Assembly: GCA_037893245.1 (NCBI GenBank)
Contig: JBAIAA010000658.1
Coordinates: 372,001 to 436,000 of the forward strand
Source of the DNA: Crossaster papposus
Taxonomy: Eukaryota; Echinodermata; Asteroidea; Velatida; Solasteridae
Reading direction: 5' to 3'
DNA length: 64,000 bases
The position numbers were made by a program, and so were the translations under genes. Below are positions 32,705 to 46,854 of this stretch, one piece after another (positions within the stretch are counted from its first letter, which is position 1; each line of letters begins with the position of its first letter). A model generated the notes under the pieces. That model was not told the origin of the DNA and did no database searches. It was given only the letters and a program-made list of their open reading frames with translations.

Positions 32705-33081
32705 TTAAAGGTGGTATACACCATTGGTCATTGCTTGAATTATCATGAATGAGTAGATTTGGGGGGTTGTATTTTATAGTAAATATCTTTTAACTGAGCT
32801 GTCCGAAGTTTTACAATCATGGATGCCGAGAAAAGCACGAAAACAGCGGGTTTTTTTTAACCGGCGTCGAGCAGTTATTCTTACGTTATCTTTGTTTTTT
32901 CGCGATCGCCGTCCGGCGATTTGTTATAAAATTATATTTTTCGGAATAATTACAGGATATCAAACGCAATCCTTTTGTTAGATGCCTAGAATCAACATTT
33001 ACTTTCAAATTAGTAAGATGTTTCTTAATAATTGGGTAGTAAATATTTTTGATATCTGCAAATGGTGTATCCTACCTTTAA
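32705..33081 (+). mobile_element. TTAA-flanked MITE, copy 4
   Basis: Inserted in X2. X1 shows the empty site as CTATGGTTTAAGCTC near 29,277-29,291, with a single TTAA. Orientation is opposite to copy 3, only 111 bp away. Confidence 0.92.
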
Positions 33082-33945
33082 ACCATAGAGCTGTATAATA
33101 AAGATACAGCTCTATGGCTTAAACTATGAACTTGAGAAAATTGAAATAAATCACAACTAAAAATACCAATCACACGTGTAAATAATAACATACAAGTCAC
33201 ACAATAGATTCAATTTTGCTTGCTTTTATTTTGCCTTGATACACTGCAGATACAATACATGTAATTATTACTACTGCCATAGTAATAATATGCTTATTAT
33301 AATATTGTTTACTGATGCTATAAAACCAAAATAATTAAAAAAATTACCCCAGACTTTCTATGAATTTAAAACCAAAATAAAAAATACGATGTCATTTTAG
33401 AATAATAATTGTTCATACTTTGCAAAGATACATTTGGCAGCGTTCTTCACAGGCCTAATTTTAATAGGACACCCTTGTACGGCTTTAACTTCGGATTGTG
33501 AGTGTTTCTAGCTATTTGTGCGATATGAACACGGTATTAATGATTTGTACACCACAATTTTTGTTTTGTAAGAAAGCAAAATAAAACCATGCATTTAACA
33601 TACAGTAGGTGGCTCTATCTACACTTCCACAATTGTGAGAGAGAAAAAACTGACCATTGCGACATAAGTTTTTCTCTCATAGGACCACAATATGGACAAA
33701 TCCCGCTGGAAACGAAAATAACGTTTTTGCCTAACAATGTTCTCCTAAATCTTCCTTAAAACCGTAGTTCTGACATTTTTTACACTGATAGATCACTGAT
33801 CGTACAGTCTGCGAGTTGATATAATAAATTCACTTATTTAAATATAATGTTTTTAATATCCCATCATGCCGCCTGTGACTTCACGGCTCCCTATCCCATC
33901 AATGTACGCTCGACCTATCCAGTTGTAGAGATCAGTGGTCTGTAC

Positions 33946-34330
33946 CCATGTTTTGAGGGTCAAGGATCATTAGCAGACTTCCTTAAGTAACTTTGTGTGT
34001 CGGTGGCATGTAAATGCGCAAATTAAGTACCAGCATTACCTGAATAATGTTTTTGCTGTATGTTACATATCAAATAAAAATAAGAGGCACTTTTGAGGGC
34101 AATTATTTCTAAAGTTGTTTTTGTTTGTTTTTTCACAGGTCCACTTTCAGATCCATCAGTCATTGTTGCCGCTATGTATTTGTCCTGCAGTTTAAACTTG
34201 AGTGATTTTTTCCTTATTTAGAACCCTCATTTGCATAAAGCCGCAGACCAAACCCCCACCTAAGCATGCTTGGTATGTTATTACGTAACACATTCGGTAT
34301 CTTCACTTACCATCGCGGCGTGCGGGAGAT
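33946..34330. other. Interval without a recognisable gene
   Basis: AT-rich sequence between X2 and a LINE fragment. A possible acceptor TTTTTTCACAG is seen near 34,138 but no exon is recognised after it. Confidence 0.4.
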
Positions 34331-34493
34331 TTTGAGTCAGTTGCGTTTATGCTCCCGACTAACTCATTTCGTCATCTTGGCATATTAATCATCTCAAAAG
34401 ACTTGTCCTGGTCAAAACATGTTCAAATGGTTCGTTCAAGATGTGCTAAATTGGCTGGATTTATTCGCCGCAGTCAAATCCCAAAACCCACAG
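34331..34493 (+). pseudogene. LINE fragment, RT C-terminal part (left piece)
   Basis: Reads LPTNSFRHLGILI, ISKDLSWSKHVQMVRSRCAK and LAGFIRR, the HLG(I/V)..D.SW..H motif after the RT palm in CR1/L2-like elements. It is cut at 34,493 by a foldback element and resumes at 37,386. Confidence 0.75.
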
Positions 34494-37382
34494 TAGACCG
34501 GCAGCCCGCGGACATTTGGTTAGATGAACTAGGTACCAATATCTGACTATGGGAGTGTGTAGGGGGTCACCTGAGATGAATGGAAATGAGAGTCTGCCGG
34601 GTACCACCAGCTGCATGCACCCCTGGGGGACCCCCAAAGTGGTCAAAAACTGGGTACTAAATAGTTGAGCGAGGTACCACTAAAAAATGATGCCAAATGA
34701 ACAAGTTGAGTTCATAGAGTACAAAATGGGTTACGACAGACGAAAAGACCGCTGCACTACGCGTACCAGACACCCCAAACCTGGACCCTCTACGTCATTT
34801 ATTGTGGCTATTTTTAGAAAAAAGGGGGCAAAAAGTGAAAACCGCCATATATTCACGCAAACATGAACACCAGTTACTGGTTTTGTTAGTCCCTAACGAT
34901 GAGTTGAATCTGTGAAAATATCCACAATGTTTTCAAATGATAATTAATTATGTTTTATGTATATAATATCACTTTAAAATTAACAAGCCACGCCCCTTTT
35001 AGGGGTTTCCCTGATTCTAAGTAGTACGTATTTGTCAGCGACTATCAGTGCATGTGTTTGGGTGCAAACCAGTTTGAACTTGTAGACCAATGCCTTGCAA
35101 ACATTTGACATCATTTTAACGATAAATTATTAGTTGTGGGCGTGGTTTTTAAATTAACAAACCACGCCTTTTTAGGGGTTTTCCTGATTCCAAACAGTAC
35201 GCATTTTTCACTGCGATAATTGTTGTATGTGTTTTGGGTGCAAACCAGTTTGAACTTGTAGACCAATGCCTTGCAAACATTTTACATCATTTTAACAATA
35301 AATTAGTTGTGGGCGTGGTTTTTAAATTAACAAACCACGCCTTTTCAGAGGTTTCCCTGATTCTAAACAATACGCATTTTTCACTGCGATTATTGTTGCA
35401 TGTGTTTTTGGGTGCAAACCAATATACCAATGCGGCTTGCAAACCATTTTTGGAAACATTAGATATCATTTTTCTGAGAAATTAATTGTGGGCGTGGCTT
35501 TGAAATTAGCAAACTGCGCCTATTTAGGTACATTTCCCTGATTCTAAGCAGTATACGCATTTTCAGCGATAATTGTTGTATGTGTTTTGGGTGCAAACCA
35601 GTTTGAACTTGTAGACCAATGCCTTGCAAACATTTGACACCATTTTAATAAGAAATTAGTTGTGGGTTTGGCTTTTTTAAAATCCTACATTTTCTATTAA
35701 CCTTGAATATGAAAGCACGCGCACTGTATACAAACGCACACGTGTTTGTATATGAAGAAGTATAGTATATTATTACTGTTATTAATTCTTTCTGTTTTTT
35801 GAAACCAAAGATCCCTCAAAAACGCTCTAGGCACTGTAGCTCGCAAGCCTGAAGAAACCTGTTGAGAGAAAACAATCAGAAGAAGGTACAGTTTTAGAGG
35901 TCGAAGGAAATCCCCAGAAGAATAGGGAGGGACTGGAAACAGTGTGGGGGGGGGGGGGGGGGGGGGAGGCAGTGACTGGAAACCTAATCCACATATTGGC
36001 CCAGGCGGGGTTCGAACCCGGGTCATAGTGGTGGAAGGCGAGAAAAGAACCGCTACGCCAACCTGACTCCCCTAATATGAATGCATTGCGATTAAAAAGA
36101 GCTTCCAGTCCATTCCATTCAGTTAAAATGTTGCATGATTCATATCGAATGTCTCAGTAAGTGGAATCCTCTGACCCATACGCTTTTCTTAATATTTATG
36201 CCGACATCATACTTTTAAAGGCGTTGGGTGGTAAATTGAAGATGGTGGCTTTTACTCAACAAGGTTATAGAGTACCTGTTATAACAAGGTATTTGTAAAG
36301 TCCCAAAGGACCGTGTTATATAAAAGGTGTTTTACTGTAGACGCAGGTTTACGCCCATTTCCAAAATGCGTATACTGCTTAAAATCAGGGAAATGTACCT
36401 AAATAGGCACAGTTTGCTAATTTAAAAGCCACGCCCACAACTAATTTCTCAGAAAAATGGTGTCCAATGTTTCCAAAAATGGTTTGCAAGGCATTGGTCT
36501 ACTGGTTTGCACCCAAAACACATGCAACAATAATTGCTTTGAAAATTGTTTGTTAATTTAAAAACCACGCCCACAACAAATTTATCGTTAAAATGATGTC
36601 AAATGTTTGCAAGGCATTGATCTACAATTTCAACCTGGTTTGCACACAAACCACATACAACAATCGCAGTGAAAAATGCGTATTGGTTAGAATCAGGGAA
36701 ACCCCTAAAAAGGCGTGGTTTGTTAATTTAAAAACCACGCCCACAACTCATTTATCGTTAAAATGATGTCAAATGTTTGCAAGGCATTGGTCTACAAGTT
36801 CAAACTGGTTTGCACCCAAACACATGCACTGATAGTCGCTGGAAAATGCGTACTACTTAGAATCAGGGGAACCTCTAAAAGGGGCGTGGCTTGTTAATTT
36901 TAAAGTGATATTATATACATAAAACATAATTAATTATAATTTGAAAACATTGTGGATATTTTCACAGATTCAACTCACCATTAGGGACTAAAAAACAGTA
37001 ACTGGTGTTAATTGTTTGCGTGAATATATAGCGGTTTTTACTTTTTGCCCCCTTTTTTCTAAAAATAGCCACAGAAAATGACGTAGAGGGTCCAGGTTTG
37101 GGGTGTCTGGTACGCGTAGTGCAGCGGTCTTTTCGTCTGTCGTAACCCATTTTGTACTCTATGAACTCAACTTGTTCATTTGGCATCATTTTTTAGTGGT
37201 ACCTCGCTCAACTATTTAGTACCCAGTTTTTGACCACTTTGGGGGTCCCCCAGGGGTGCATGCAGCTGGTGGTACCCGGCAGACTCTCATTTTCATTCAT
37301 CTCAGGTGACCCCCTACACACTCCCATAGTCAGATATTGGTACCTAGTTCATCTAACCAAATGTCCGCGGGCTGCCGGTCTA
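34494..37382. mobile_element. 2.9-kb foldback element FB1
   Basis: The ends TAGACCGGCAGCCCGCGGAC and its inverse are flanked by CAG on both sides (34,491-34,493 and 37,383-37,385), a possible 3-bp target duplication. The outer 480 bp of the two arms are nearly identical. Inside, each arm holds three to four tandem units of about 175 bp marked by GGGCGTGGTTTTTAAATTAA and ACCAATGCCTTGCAAACATT. The centre (35,690-36,330) holds a SINE and no transposase. The element splits a LINE. The superfamily is unknown. Confidence 0.85.
35905..36073 (-). mobile_element. tRNA-derived SINE
   Basis: On the minus strand TGGCGTAGCGG (A box, 36,050-36,060) is followed by GGGTTCGAACCCCGCC (B box, 36,004-36,019). 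The tail crosses a G/C homopolymer at 35,945-35,966. It lies in the centre of FB1. The flanking arms do not form a tRNA cloverleaf. Confidence 0.75.
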
Positions 37383-37385
37383 CAG

Positions 37386-37860
37386 GTACTGATAAAATTA
37401 TTCTGTTATAGAGTATGGTGCTCCTGTCTAGCTTTCACACCAGAAAAACCACATTGAATGCATCGAGTCAATCTAACGACACTTTACTTGGTCCTGCTTT
37501 CCATTTCTAGTTTCCAATTCTCTCTCTTGTGAACAACGTCTAACCGCACTTCACTTGCCTACACTCTACAACAGACTGATATTTCTCACTGTAAGCTTTA
37601 TTACTCAACGTCTACACAGGTACAACATCATTCTGAAATTTCCCTACCTCTGCCAAATATTAGAAAGGCCGAAACTTTGCTTTTTAAACATTAGTACATC
37701 TTCCCCGGTTTTTGTAACTGTTTTCCTTGTGACCTTGGAGACCTTTGTATTAATCTTCACATAAACCATCCATTAATTCTTTACGCGATCATCTGTTCAG
37801 TTCCAGTACAATCCTTTAGTCATATCAAGGCATCCAATAATTGTCTTGGTTAAAGGTATA
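37386..37860 (+). pseudogene. LINE fragment, RT C-terminal part (right piece)
   Basis: Continues the fragment at 34,331-34,493: EYGAPVW and HIECIESIQ, the usual LEY..PVW..H....IE..Q block, appear near 37,410-37,475 in shifted frames, followed by the diffuse C-terminal tail. It is ended by a Ty3/gypsy insertion at 37,873. Confidence 0.65.
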
Positions 37861-37872
37861 CAATGGTCCTAG

Positions 37873-38523
37873 TGTAGAGACCACAACACGTGGATTCGAA
37901 TTGGTTTATTTCTGAAAAGGTGGACGGCATGGCAAGGTCGGAGGCACGGTGACAAGTTACAAACCCGCCACCGCGCGAGGGAAATATTACCAGCCGCCGT
38001 CTCACCTCACTTCCAATGTGCTCCCAGGTTTAACTACAGCTTTAATTCCGATAATGTTTGCACTTGGGTGTCTCATTGTTGTTGTATACTGGCTGCAGGT
38101 TTTAGCAAATTCTCATTTTTCCTGTCAGTTGTCCACATTAATACTATTAGATCATGTATTTCATTTCTGTTTTTTCCTTTTTTTCTTTAATTCTTCCCTT
38201 CTCCTTTATCTTGTTTTTCGACCTTTTTTTTTTTTTTCTTTTTTTTTTCCTCGAAATTTTAAAGTAAAGGATCTTGTTTTCTTGTGGTAGGATGGCTCTG
38301 TAGAGGTGCTAGTCACCTGTTCCGTCTTGCCACTCACTGGCTCAGTTCAAGTTGTATTCGTTTGAGGTATTTACTTCGTAAATTTAAAAAAATTGTATAA
38401 TAGTGTTTTTTTTTATTTGTTTTATGGATGACTTTATAATTTTCATACTGTGTACCCTGTAATGTTCTTATTTTTTCAGCCAGTGAAAAAGTGTAATAAA
38501 ATTAAAAAAATAAAATCCTTACA
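37873..38523 (-). repeat. 3' LTR of the minus-strand gypsy element, carrying an insertion
   Basis: Matches 44,516-44,702 at both ends (TGTAGAGACCACAACACG on the left, ATCCTTACA on the right). About 480 bp of unrelated sequence sits inside it. Confidence 0.8.
38031..38513 (+). mobile_element. 5'-truncated non-LTR 3' end inserted in the LTR
   Basis: Pyrimidine-rich sequence ending in ATAAAATTAAAAAAATAAA, a typical non-LTR 3' tail with polyadenylation-like signals. No coding domain is left, so the clade is unknown. Confidence 0.5.
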
Positions 38524-41500
38524 ACTCTCCCAAAGTTAAAGGTCGTCGCACCGACGACACACTCAGTACTGAAACTGACCAGCTAAATTACTTTAAGTTG
38601 GTTAAAACTTGAGATAAACAATGTAACTGGACAACTTTAGAAAAAGGAACTACCAACTTCACAATTAGCACTTAATGAAAGAGAACTAACAACAATGTAA
38701 ACTACTATGGTATTGTAAAAATCAGTAGAACTGTCTAGCCAGCATGTTTCACTTAATCAATAAACAGATAATTATCGTCATAGAGTGATTTAGGACAGAT
38801 GGATGCACCTAAACTTCCACGAGCATGACTTAAGATAACAGCTCTAACTTCAACAAACTGATCAATTCAGCATCTACTAGTTTTAAAGTCAATGTCCAAG
38901 TAGGCTACAGTTCAATAGTGGATCTCAGGGACCACTTGCTACTTGGAATCTGCATCATAGTCTGTTTCTTCGCCTGTATTCCCTGTCATTACATGTTTAA
39001 TCAGGTGTAACGCGTTGGAAAATATGAAACAGGTACCCGTTAGGTGGCTTCCCTCTAGTCCTCCGAGCTGAACGCCTCAGTACCGTGGAGGGACAAGTGA
39101 CCCACGAGCTGCCTTCAGTGCTAAGATGGGATGCTGGATCCGTGAGACTGTCCACCGCTGATGAGTCACTCTGCCTGTGTTGTTCCCCTGTTACTGGAGG
39201 GTGGTCAGCTATAGATGAAACCGTATCCTCATTGTCCCTTCCGTCAGTCACCTCGGCAGATTTAGTTCGGCATAGGCTTAACCAGGCTCGGCACAGCAGG
39301 CTCTTTATCGACGGAGCTCTCCCGGTTCGTTAACATCTGTGGTAGTGTGGTGTTTAGTATTCAAGGGATGATCCTCTGTAGGCTCAGTATCAGTATCTTG
39401 AGGCAGGGGGAGTAGTACTCTTCCAAATCCGGAGCCACTATCTGCAGTAGGGGACTCCCGGTCGGTGGATTCAGTAACCACAGACTGGTCTGATGTCATT
39501 TCCTTTTCCGTTGTCATAGGCTGGTCGACTTGTGTGCCTGTGTCTGATGGGGCAACATTCCAAGGACAGCACTTCACTTCGCTTCGATGTAGTACCTTCT
39601 GTTGGCCACTAGATTTTTGGAGGAGGTACACTGGTTGACCTTTGTAGGGCTTGCCAACCACCATGTAAGGGTCAGACTCCCAAAATTCCTGAATTTTGGC
39701 CCGGCCACGCTGAGACCTGTCCCGCACCAAGACAAAGTCCCCCAAGTTGAGTGGTCTCTCGCCGCCAAATCTCATACAGCTTACACAGTTCAGCTATAAC
39801 TTGTGCATCAAAACACTTCCCCGAATGGAACGATGAGGTGTTTCACTAACATTTTGGCCACAGTGACTGCTTTTTGGTCCCACGTTGGGATCGCCAAGGC
39901 AAACTTGGAAAAGATATCGGTGAGGACAAGCACATTCTCGTAGTGGTTCGACGAGGGCTCTATTACCGTGAAATCAATGGCCACTACTTCCAGAGAGGCG
40001 GTCGCTCGTAGGGTCCCCATGAGTGGTTTCGTCTTACGGGTCGGGCGTTTACCAACAGCGCATCTGGCGCATTGGGGGCAGTAAGCTTGTACCGCTACCT
40101 CCAATTTTGGCAAGAAGAACCCTGGCTGCAGAAGGTTCAAGGCTCTCTTTGGCCCGAAATGTCTGGCGTCATCATGGAAACAATGCAGGACAACTTCTTG
40201 TAGGCAAGCTGGCACTACCAATATCTCACATTCAGTGTTGGTTTGTAATCGGCAACCGCGAGAGAGGAGCCCATCCTTCAAGACCAGCTGGCCCAAGTGC
40301 TTTAGGAGTGACGTCGCTTCTCTTGGGTTCCCCTCTCTTTCCTGTTTAGTAGGTCATCGACCTTTCTCCACGTATTCCCTCACCCTACTTAAGATCACAT
40401 CCTCATTTTGAAGCCGCTGCAACTCTGTCAGTGTGTATCCTGGGAGGCACAGGCTACCTCTGCACTGGGCTACTCGGACTTGGTGGCACCTCTGTCCCTC
40501 GAGGAAGAGCCTCTTCTGTCACAACTCGGATGGCGCATGATAAAAGCTCAAGGTTATGCTCCTCCCCAAGTTTAGGCGAGTTCTCTTGGGTCATTTGTGG
40601 TAACCTGGAGAGAGCATCAGGAGCCTGGTTGCTCCTTCCTGGTCTGTACTTCAGCTCAAAATTGTATGAGGAGAGTTGCTGGACCCAGCGTAATTCGGTT
40701 GAGCTGTGTCAAGAAACCTTAGAGGATTGTGATCCGTGTAGATGACGCATTTGTTTCCAAGCAGGTAGTCCTTGAACGGTCCGCACACTACCCAGCGAAT
40801 TGCCAGCAGCTCCAACTTGAAAGCGAAATAGTTGTGGTCATTTCTTTTAGCTGGACGTAAGGATCTTGAGGCGTCAGCGATCACTGACTTCCTTCCATCA
40901 GGCCAGTTAAACTTGCATCAGTCTCTACCACGAATGGTAGAGAAAAATCAGCAAGAGCAAGAACAGGTTCCTCTGTCAATTTTGTCTTCAATGTCTCGAC
41001 AGCAGCGACTGCCAGCTCATCCAGGGTTATCTCTCGACATTTGGTTCCTGATCTAGCCTTCTTTGAGGTACCCTTAAGGTAGAGGAACAAAGGTGCTGCT
41101 ATGCTTAAAATAGTCCGTGACGAACCTCCGTAAAAATCCAGTGAACCCAAGAAAGGCGCAGAGCTCGGTGACAGTGGCTGGTAATGGCCAATCCTTGACA
41201 ACATTAACTTGCCTGGGTCTGGTCGCACTCCTTCTCCAGCCACAACCAAGTGTCCTAGGTATTTCACCTCTGTCTTAAAGAAAGCATATTTGGATGGTTA
41301 CACGTTCAAGCCTTATTGGCTTAGCCGACTGAACACTAACTCCAGTCTCTTCAGGTGCTCATCGTAGGTGTCTGAGTAGACGATCACGTCATCTAGGTAT
41401 ACTAGCAGACTCTGAAAGGCCTGGTCTCCGAAGCATCGTTGCATGAGGCGCTGGAAAGTGGAAGGGCTATTGCACAGTCTAAATGGCATTCTGTTGAATT

Positions 41501-41907
41501 CCCAAAGGCCAAAGAGGGTGGTAAAGGCGGTCTTCTCAATATCAGCTTCAGCCATGGCCACCTGATGGTAACCTGACGTGAGGTCCAGCACGCTGAAGTA
41601 CTTGGCCTCACCCAGTGCCTGGAGGGACTCGTCAATGCAGGCTAGTGGAAATAAGCTCGTGTGTAACGGCGTTAAAATTTCGATAGTCCACACAAAGCCT
41701 TATGGACCCATCTCGCTTTCTGACGAAAACAAATGGAGATGCCCATGGACTGACACTCTCCCAGATGATTCCTTCATTTAGCAGCTCCTGAATGTGGATC
41801 CGGACTTTCTGGTACTGGGATAGGGGAAGCGATCTGTACCTCTGTCGGATTGGTGGGGCCAGACCAGTATCAAAGTGGTTGGCAATGACGTGGGTGAGAC
41901 CAACATC

Positions 41908-42225
41908 CCTATCATAATAATAATAATAATAAGATTTGTAATGCGCACATATCCACCCTGCTGGGTGTTCAAGGCGCAGAGACCCTAAAAAAACAAACAA
42001 AGTAATATTTAACTTGAAAGAAACAATAACAAATGAGAGGAACAAATAAATTAGTTCTTGAAAACCTGAGACATGAGATAAGTTTTGAGAAGTGATTTGA
42101 ATTTTGTTGTACACAGACAAGATCTAAGATTAAGCGGTAAAGAGTTCCAGATGTGTGGTGCAGCTGCAGAAAAACGTCTGTCGCCCCACGAGTGTCGTGA
42201 CTTGGATTCCTTGAGGAGAAGCATG
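41908..42225 (-). mobile_element. 5'-truncated CR1/L2-like LINE 3' end inside the gypsy element
   Basis: The minus strand encodes SWGDRRFSAAAPHIWNSLP, then [14 protein letters not shown] and a stop, the C-terminal end of CR1/L2-type ORF2. A 3' UTR follows and a (TTA)n tail at 41,908-41,932. The tail type equals that of the LINE at 52,438. Confidence 0.85.
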
Positions 42226-44495
42226 ATGCTGGCATGGGCCCTCAGCAAGATCGAAAATTTGGCCAATTCATCCGGCATGAGCCGAGATCCAATTCCAACA
42301 TCTGGCGTCTGGGGTGAGTGGCCCTGGAGGGTAGTGATGGTACAGTTGTTTCCTATTATTCCAAAACTTTCTGGGGTAGCATTAAATCCCTTGGTCTGCT
42401 CCGAGTCAGCTTCATCAGCATGATACAAAGTCCCGATGCACGTGTGATTGGGTAATGTTACATCAGCGCTAGACTCATTTGTAAGAGTGATAGCAAACTG
42501 TCCCTTGATAACCTTGATGAAACACTGGCCAAGCAGTACCGAGCTGAGGAGATTTGATGCCTCCCCAGGCTCAAGAACAGCCTGATAATCCATGTTATCC
42601 GGTGCTGACTGTGCTGTGGCTTGTAGTACCATGCCTGTCCAGCTGGGATGATGGTCAGTGCACGTCTGGGAAGAAATGCTCGGCTGATGGGTCCTTCTAT
42701 GTCTGCAAACTTAAGTCGTTTCTCAACTAGAGTCATGGCTTTTTCCCAAACTAGCTCAGGTCCACAACCCGACAGTCGGCGGAGGTGTCCTTGTTCTTTT
42801 ATTAGACCCAGCTGTTTCCAACACTCAGCTAGGACGTTTATGCCAAGAATACATGGCATGGGGTTTGGCAGTCTATTTCTTGCTTCTTTGATAACTAAGA
42901 TTAAGCGGGGCGGGATTCGTATCACTAGTGCTGTGATATCCGCCTCAAAGCAGCCCAGATAGGGGATGTTCGACCTGTAGTAGTTGGTGTACTACTTAGA
43001 AAATGCCTAGTATTGACTTAAGTGTTAACTCACCACTGAAGTCAGTTGTGAATAATTACAACGGCAAAAGCACCTCGGAGCACTGCACTGGCCGTTTACA
43101 GCTCCGGTGGCGTAGAGCGTACCGTAATGTCAGTAGCGGTGAGAATGAATGTCAAAAGTTGATTCTCACTCAACAGAAAATGCGGTGAATAGTCCCGTGT
43201 AGAGGGTGTTCACAAACGTTCACAAACGTTCACAAAGGACAATATACGAGTAAAACTTATGAATAAAAACTGATGTAATAAAGCTGTCAAAACGCCGAGT
43301 CGATCCAATGATAACCACGTAATAAGCAAGACTAAAAGTGCGTGTGGAGAAAACGTAGTCTGTACGTGTCGCAACTCGCTCAGTCAGTTCAAAGGTCACC
43401 AACAATAACCACAAACATGGGCATGTATGCACTATGGCGTGCCAAATGCAACAAAATACAAAACAGTATTTATGTACAAACAATTTGGGTCGCTACAGAC
43501 CCATCGGCAGACAATAGCTGAAAGTGCTCTGGGACGCTTTGGAGTTGATGATGATCTTTTTAGCCTAGAAGTGGGCCACATAGCTGATAGAACCGTTTCC
43601 ACAGACTCACCCAGGGACTGAATTTGTTTCTTAAGTCTCAGGTAAGAGTCGCCCTTCTTAGACTCTTGGGCAGCGATACAACTGCTTCCACCAATGAACT
43701 TCTCGTTCATCTCTCCGGATGACCCAGTTTCGCAGCTCAGGGAAAAACATCGTTGGATTCCTGTCAAGCTGTTCTGTTCCTTAAGCAAGGTGTCTGGTTG
43801 TTTGTATAGCTGCAGGTCCCTTTTCTGCAAGCGTAGAAACAGTCGCTGTAGTGCCACTGCATATTCTCGAACTGACTCGCCCTTTTGCTGACGGCGGTCG
43901 AGAAGCTGCCTCCCCATACGAGGCTCCCCATACGAGGCCTGGAGATGCGACAGAACAGCTTCTACCCCAGCCCCTCCAGCAAGAAGGGCTCGGGCCTCTA
44001 CCGTAGGTGCACCCCCAAGATAGTCCAACAAGAATTGACCTCGTTGTTCCGTGGCAACATGATAATGTTCAAAGGCATCCTCTTGGCCTCCAAAAGTAGG
44101 TACTTTTTTTTCAGGGGCCATTACAACTGTCTGGTTGTAGTCTCGGGCTTGGCCTCAGTCTTGATCAGCAAAGGGGTTTATTCATGGTCGGCCCACCCTC
44201 CTTCCGGTGGTAGGATGTCATTGTCAGCATGGGGCAGAACGACCTCTTCTCCTTCTGCATTGTATGACAGTCCACTGGCGGTAGGAAAATAATCTCGTAA
44301 GAACTGCACAGGCAACTTCCCGGCTACCAGTGAAAATCGCATGGTCTCATCCGGTCCGTAGTGAACACGCACAGTAGAGGTCATAGCTTGACGAGTCGAT
44401 CACGTGCCTGAAGAAGAATTGCAGGGTAGCTCAAAACTGACACCAGATACCTGCACCGGCTGCCGTCCCTTTATTTATCGAGTTTTCTAAAAACC

Positions 44496-44512
44496 AATCC
44501 CACTTCTGACAC
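44496..44512 (-). other. Primer binding site complementary to tRNA-Leu
   Basis: Directly inside the 5' LTR the minus strand reads GTGTCAGAAGTGGGATT, close to the 3'-end complement of animal tRNA-Leu (TGTCAGGAGTGGGATT). Confidence 0.75.
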
Positions 44513-44515
44513 TTT

Positions 44516-44702
44516 TGTAAAGACCACAACACGTGGGTTTGAATTGGTTTGTTTCTGAAAAGGTGGACGGCATGGCAAGGCCGGAGGCACGGTGACGAGG
44601 AAAGTATAAGTTACAAACTCGCCACCGCGCAAGGGCGCTATTACCAGCCGCCGTCTCACCTCACTTCTAGTGTGCTCCCAGGTCGTCCGGTGCATCCTTA
44701 CA
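44516..44702 (-). repeat. 5' LTR of the minus-strand gypsy element
   Basis: A 187-bp LTR; on the minus strand it begins TGTAAGGATGCACCGGACG and ends GTTGTGGTCTTTACA. Neighbouring CTAT compares with CTAG beside the other LTR, a worn target duplication. Confidence 0.85.
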
Positions 44703-44804
44703 CTATTTTTTTCTAATTAGGCCATGTTTGAATTAATAGCTTCGGCTATACATCTTAGAACTCCATTAAGAACACACTCGATCTGTTTCGGTAATAGGCA
44801 CCCT

Positions 44805-45035
44805 AATTTGGCCTCAAGATCTCCTAGCAGAAAACCCAACTCCGAGAAAGACACCCGCAAACATGGACCTGCATGGACAATCAAATGAATCCGTCAACAA
44901 CTTCATCTACCTTGGCAGCAAGATCTTTAAACACAGCTGACGTAGTGAGCCGGACGCTCTAAGGAGACTGCATGTACATACATGTACGTCGCGCTTCATC
45001 AGCCATGAACAGCCTGATCTTGTATTCCTACTCTT
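44805..45035 (+). pseudogene. Short LINE fragment, RTE-like RT end
   Basis: Reads LAENPTPRKTPANMDLHGQS, VNNFIYLGSKIFKHS, SEPDALRRLHV; F.YLGS.I followed by ..RR.. is typical of RTE-like reverse transcriptases. Frames are broken and no ends are seen. Confidence 0.5.

Positions 45036-46854
<1,819 letters not shown>

Larger units (their letters stand above)
31651..33937. mobile_element. Non-autonomous element X2, reverse copy of X1
   Basis: The ends CACTGATCTCTATAACTAGA (31,651) and its inverse (33,937) are flanked by GTCTGTAC at 31,643-31,650 and 33,938-33,945, a perfect 8-bp duplication. Without the two TTAA MITEs inside (32,200-32,593 and 32,705-33,081) the core is about 1.5 kb. There is no transposase. 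The TIR group also includes 14,181-14,485. Confidence 0.9.
37873..44702 (-). mobile_element. Ty3/gypsy LTR retrotransposon fossil with canonical domain order
   Basis: A 6.8-kb copy on the minus strand bounded by related LTRs of TG..CA form. Parts from right to left: gag-like region about 43,440-44,130; protease-side region about 42,250-42,925; reverse transcriptase about 41,310-41,830 (YLDD near 41,400); RNase H about 40,660-41,010 (YTDHNPLRF); integrase about 39,800-40,300 (zinc-binding CPQC and DFT); C-terminal part about 39,000-39,780. The order PR-RT-RH-IN is that of ordinary Ty3/gypsy. A tRNA-Leu primer site and a purine-rich tract beside the left LTR are present. It is broken, with on the order of ten breaks, and it carries two LINE insertions. 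LTR divergence suggests an old to middle-aged copy. Confidence 0.9.

Noticed and set aside
36004-36060. tRNA gene
   Set aside because: Same reasons as for the first SINE; it has SINE context and no acceptor stem.
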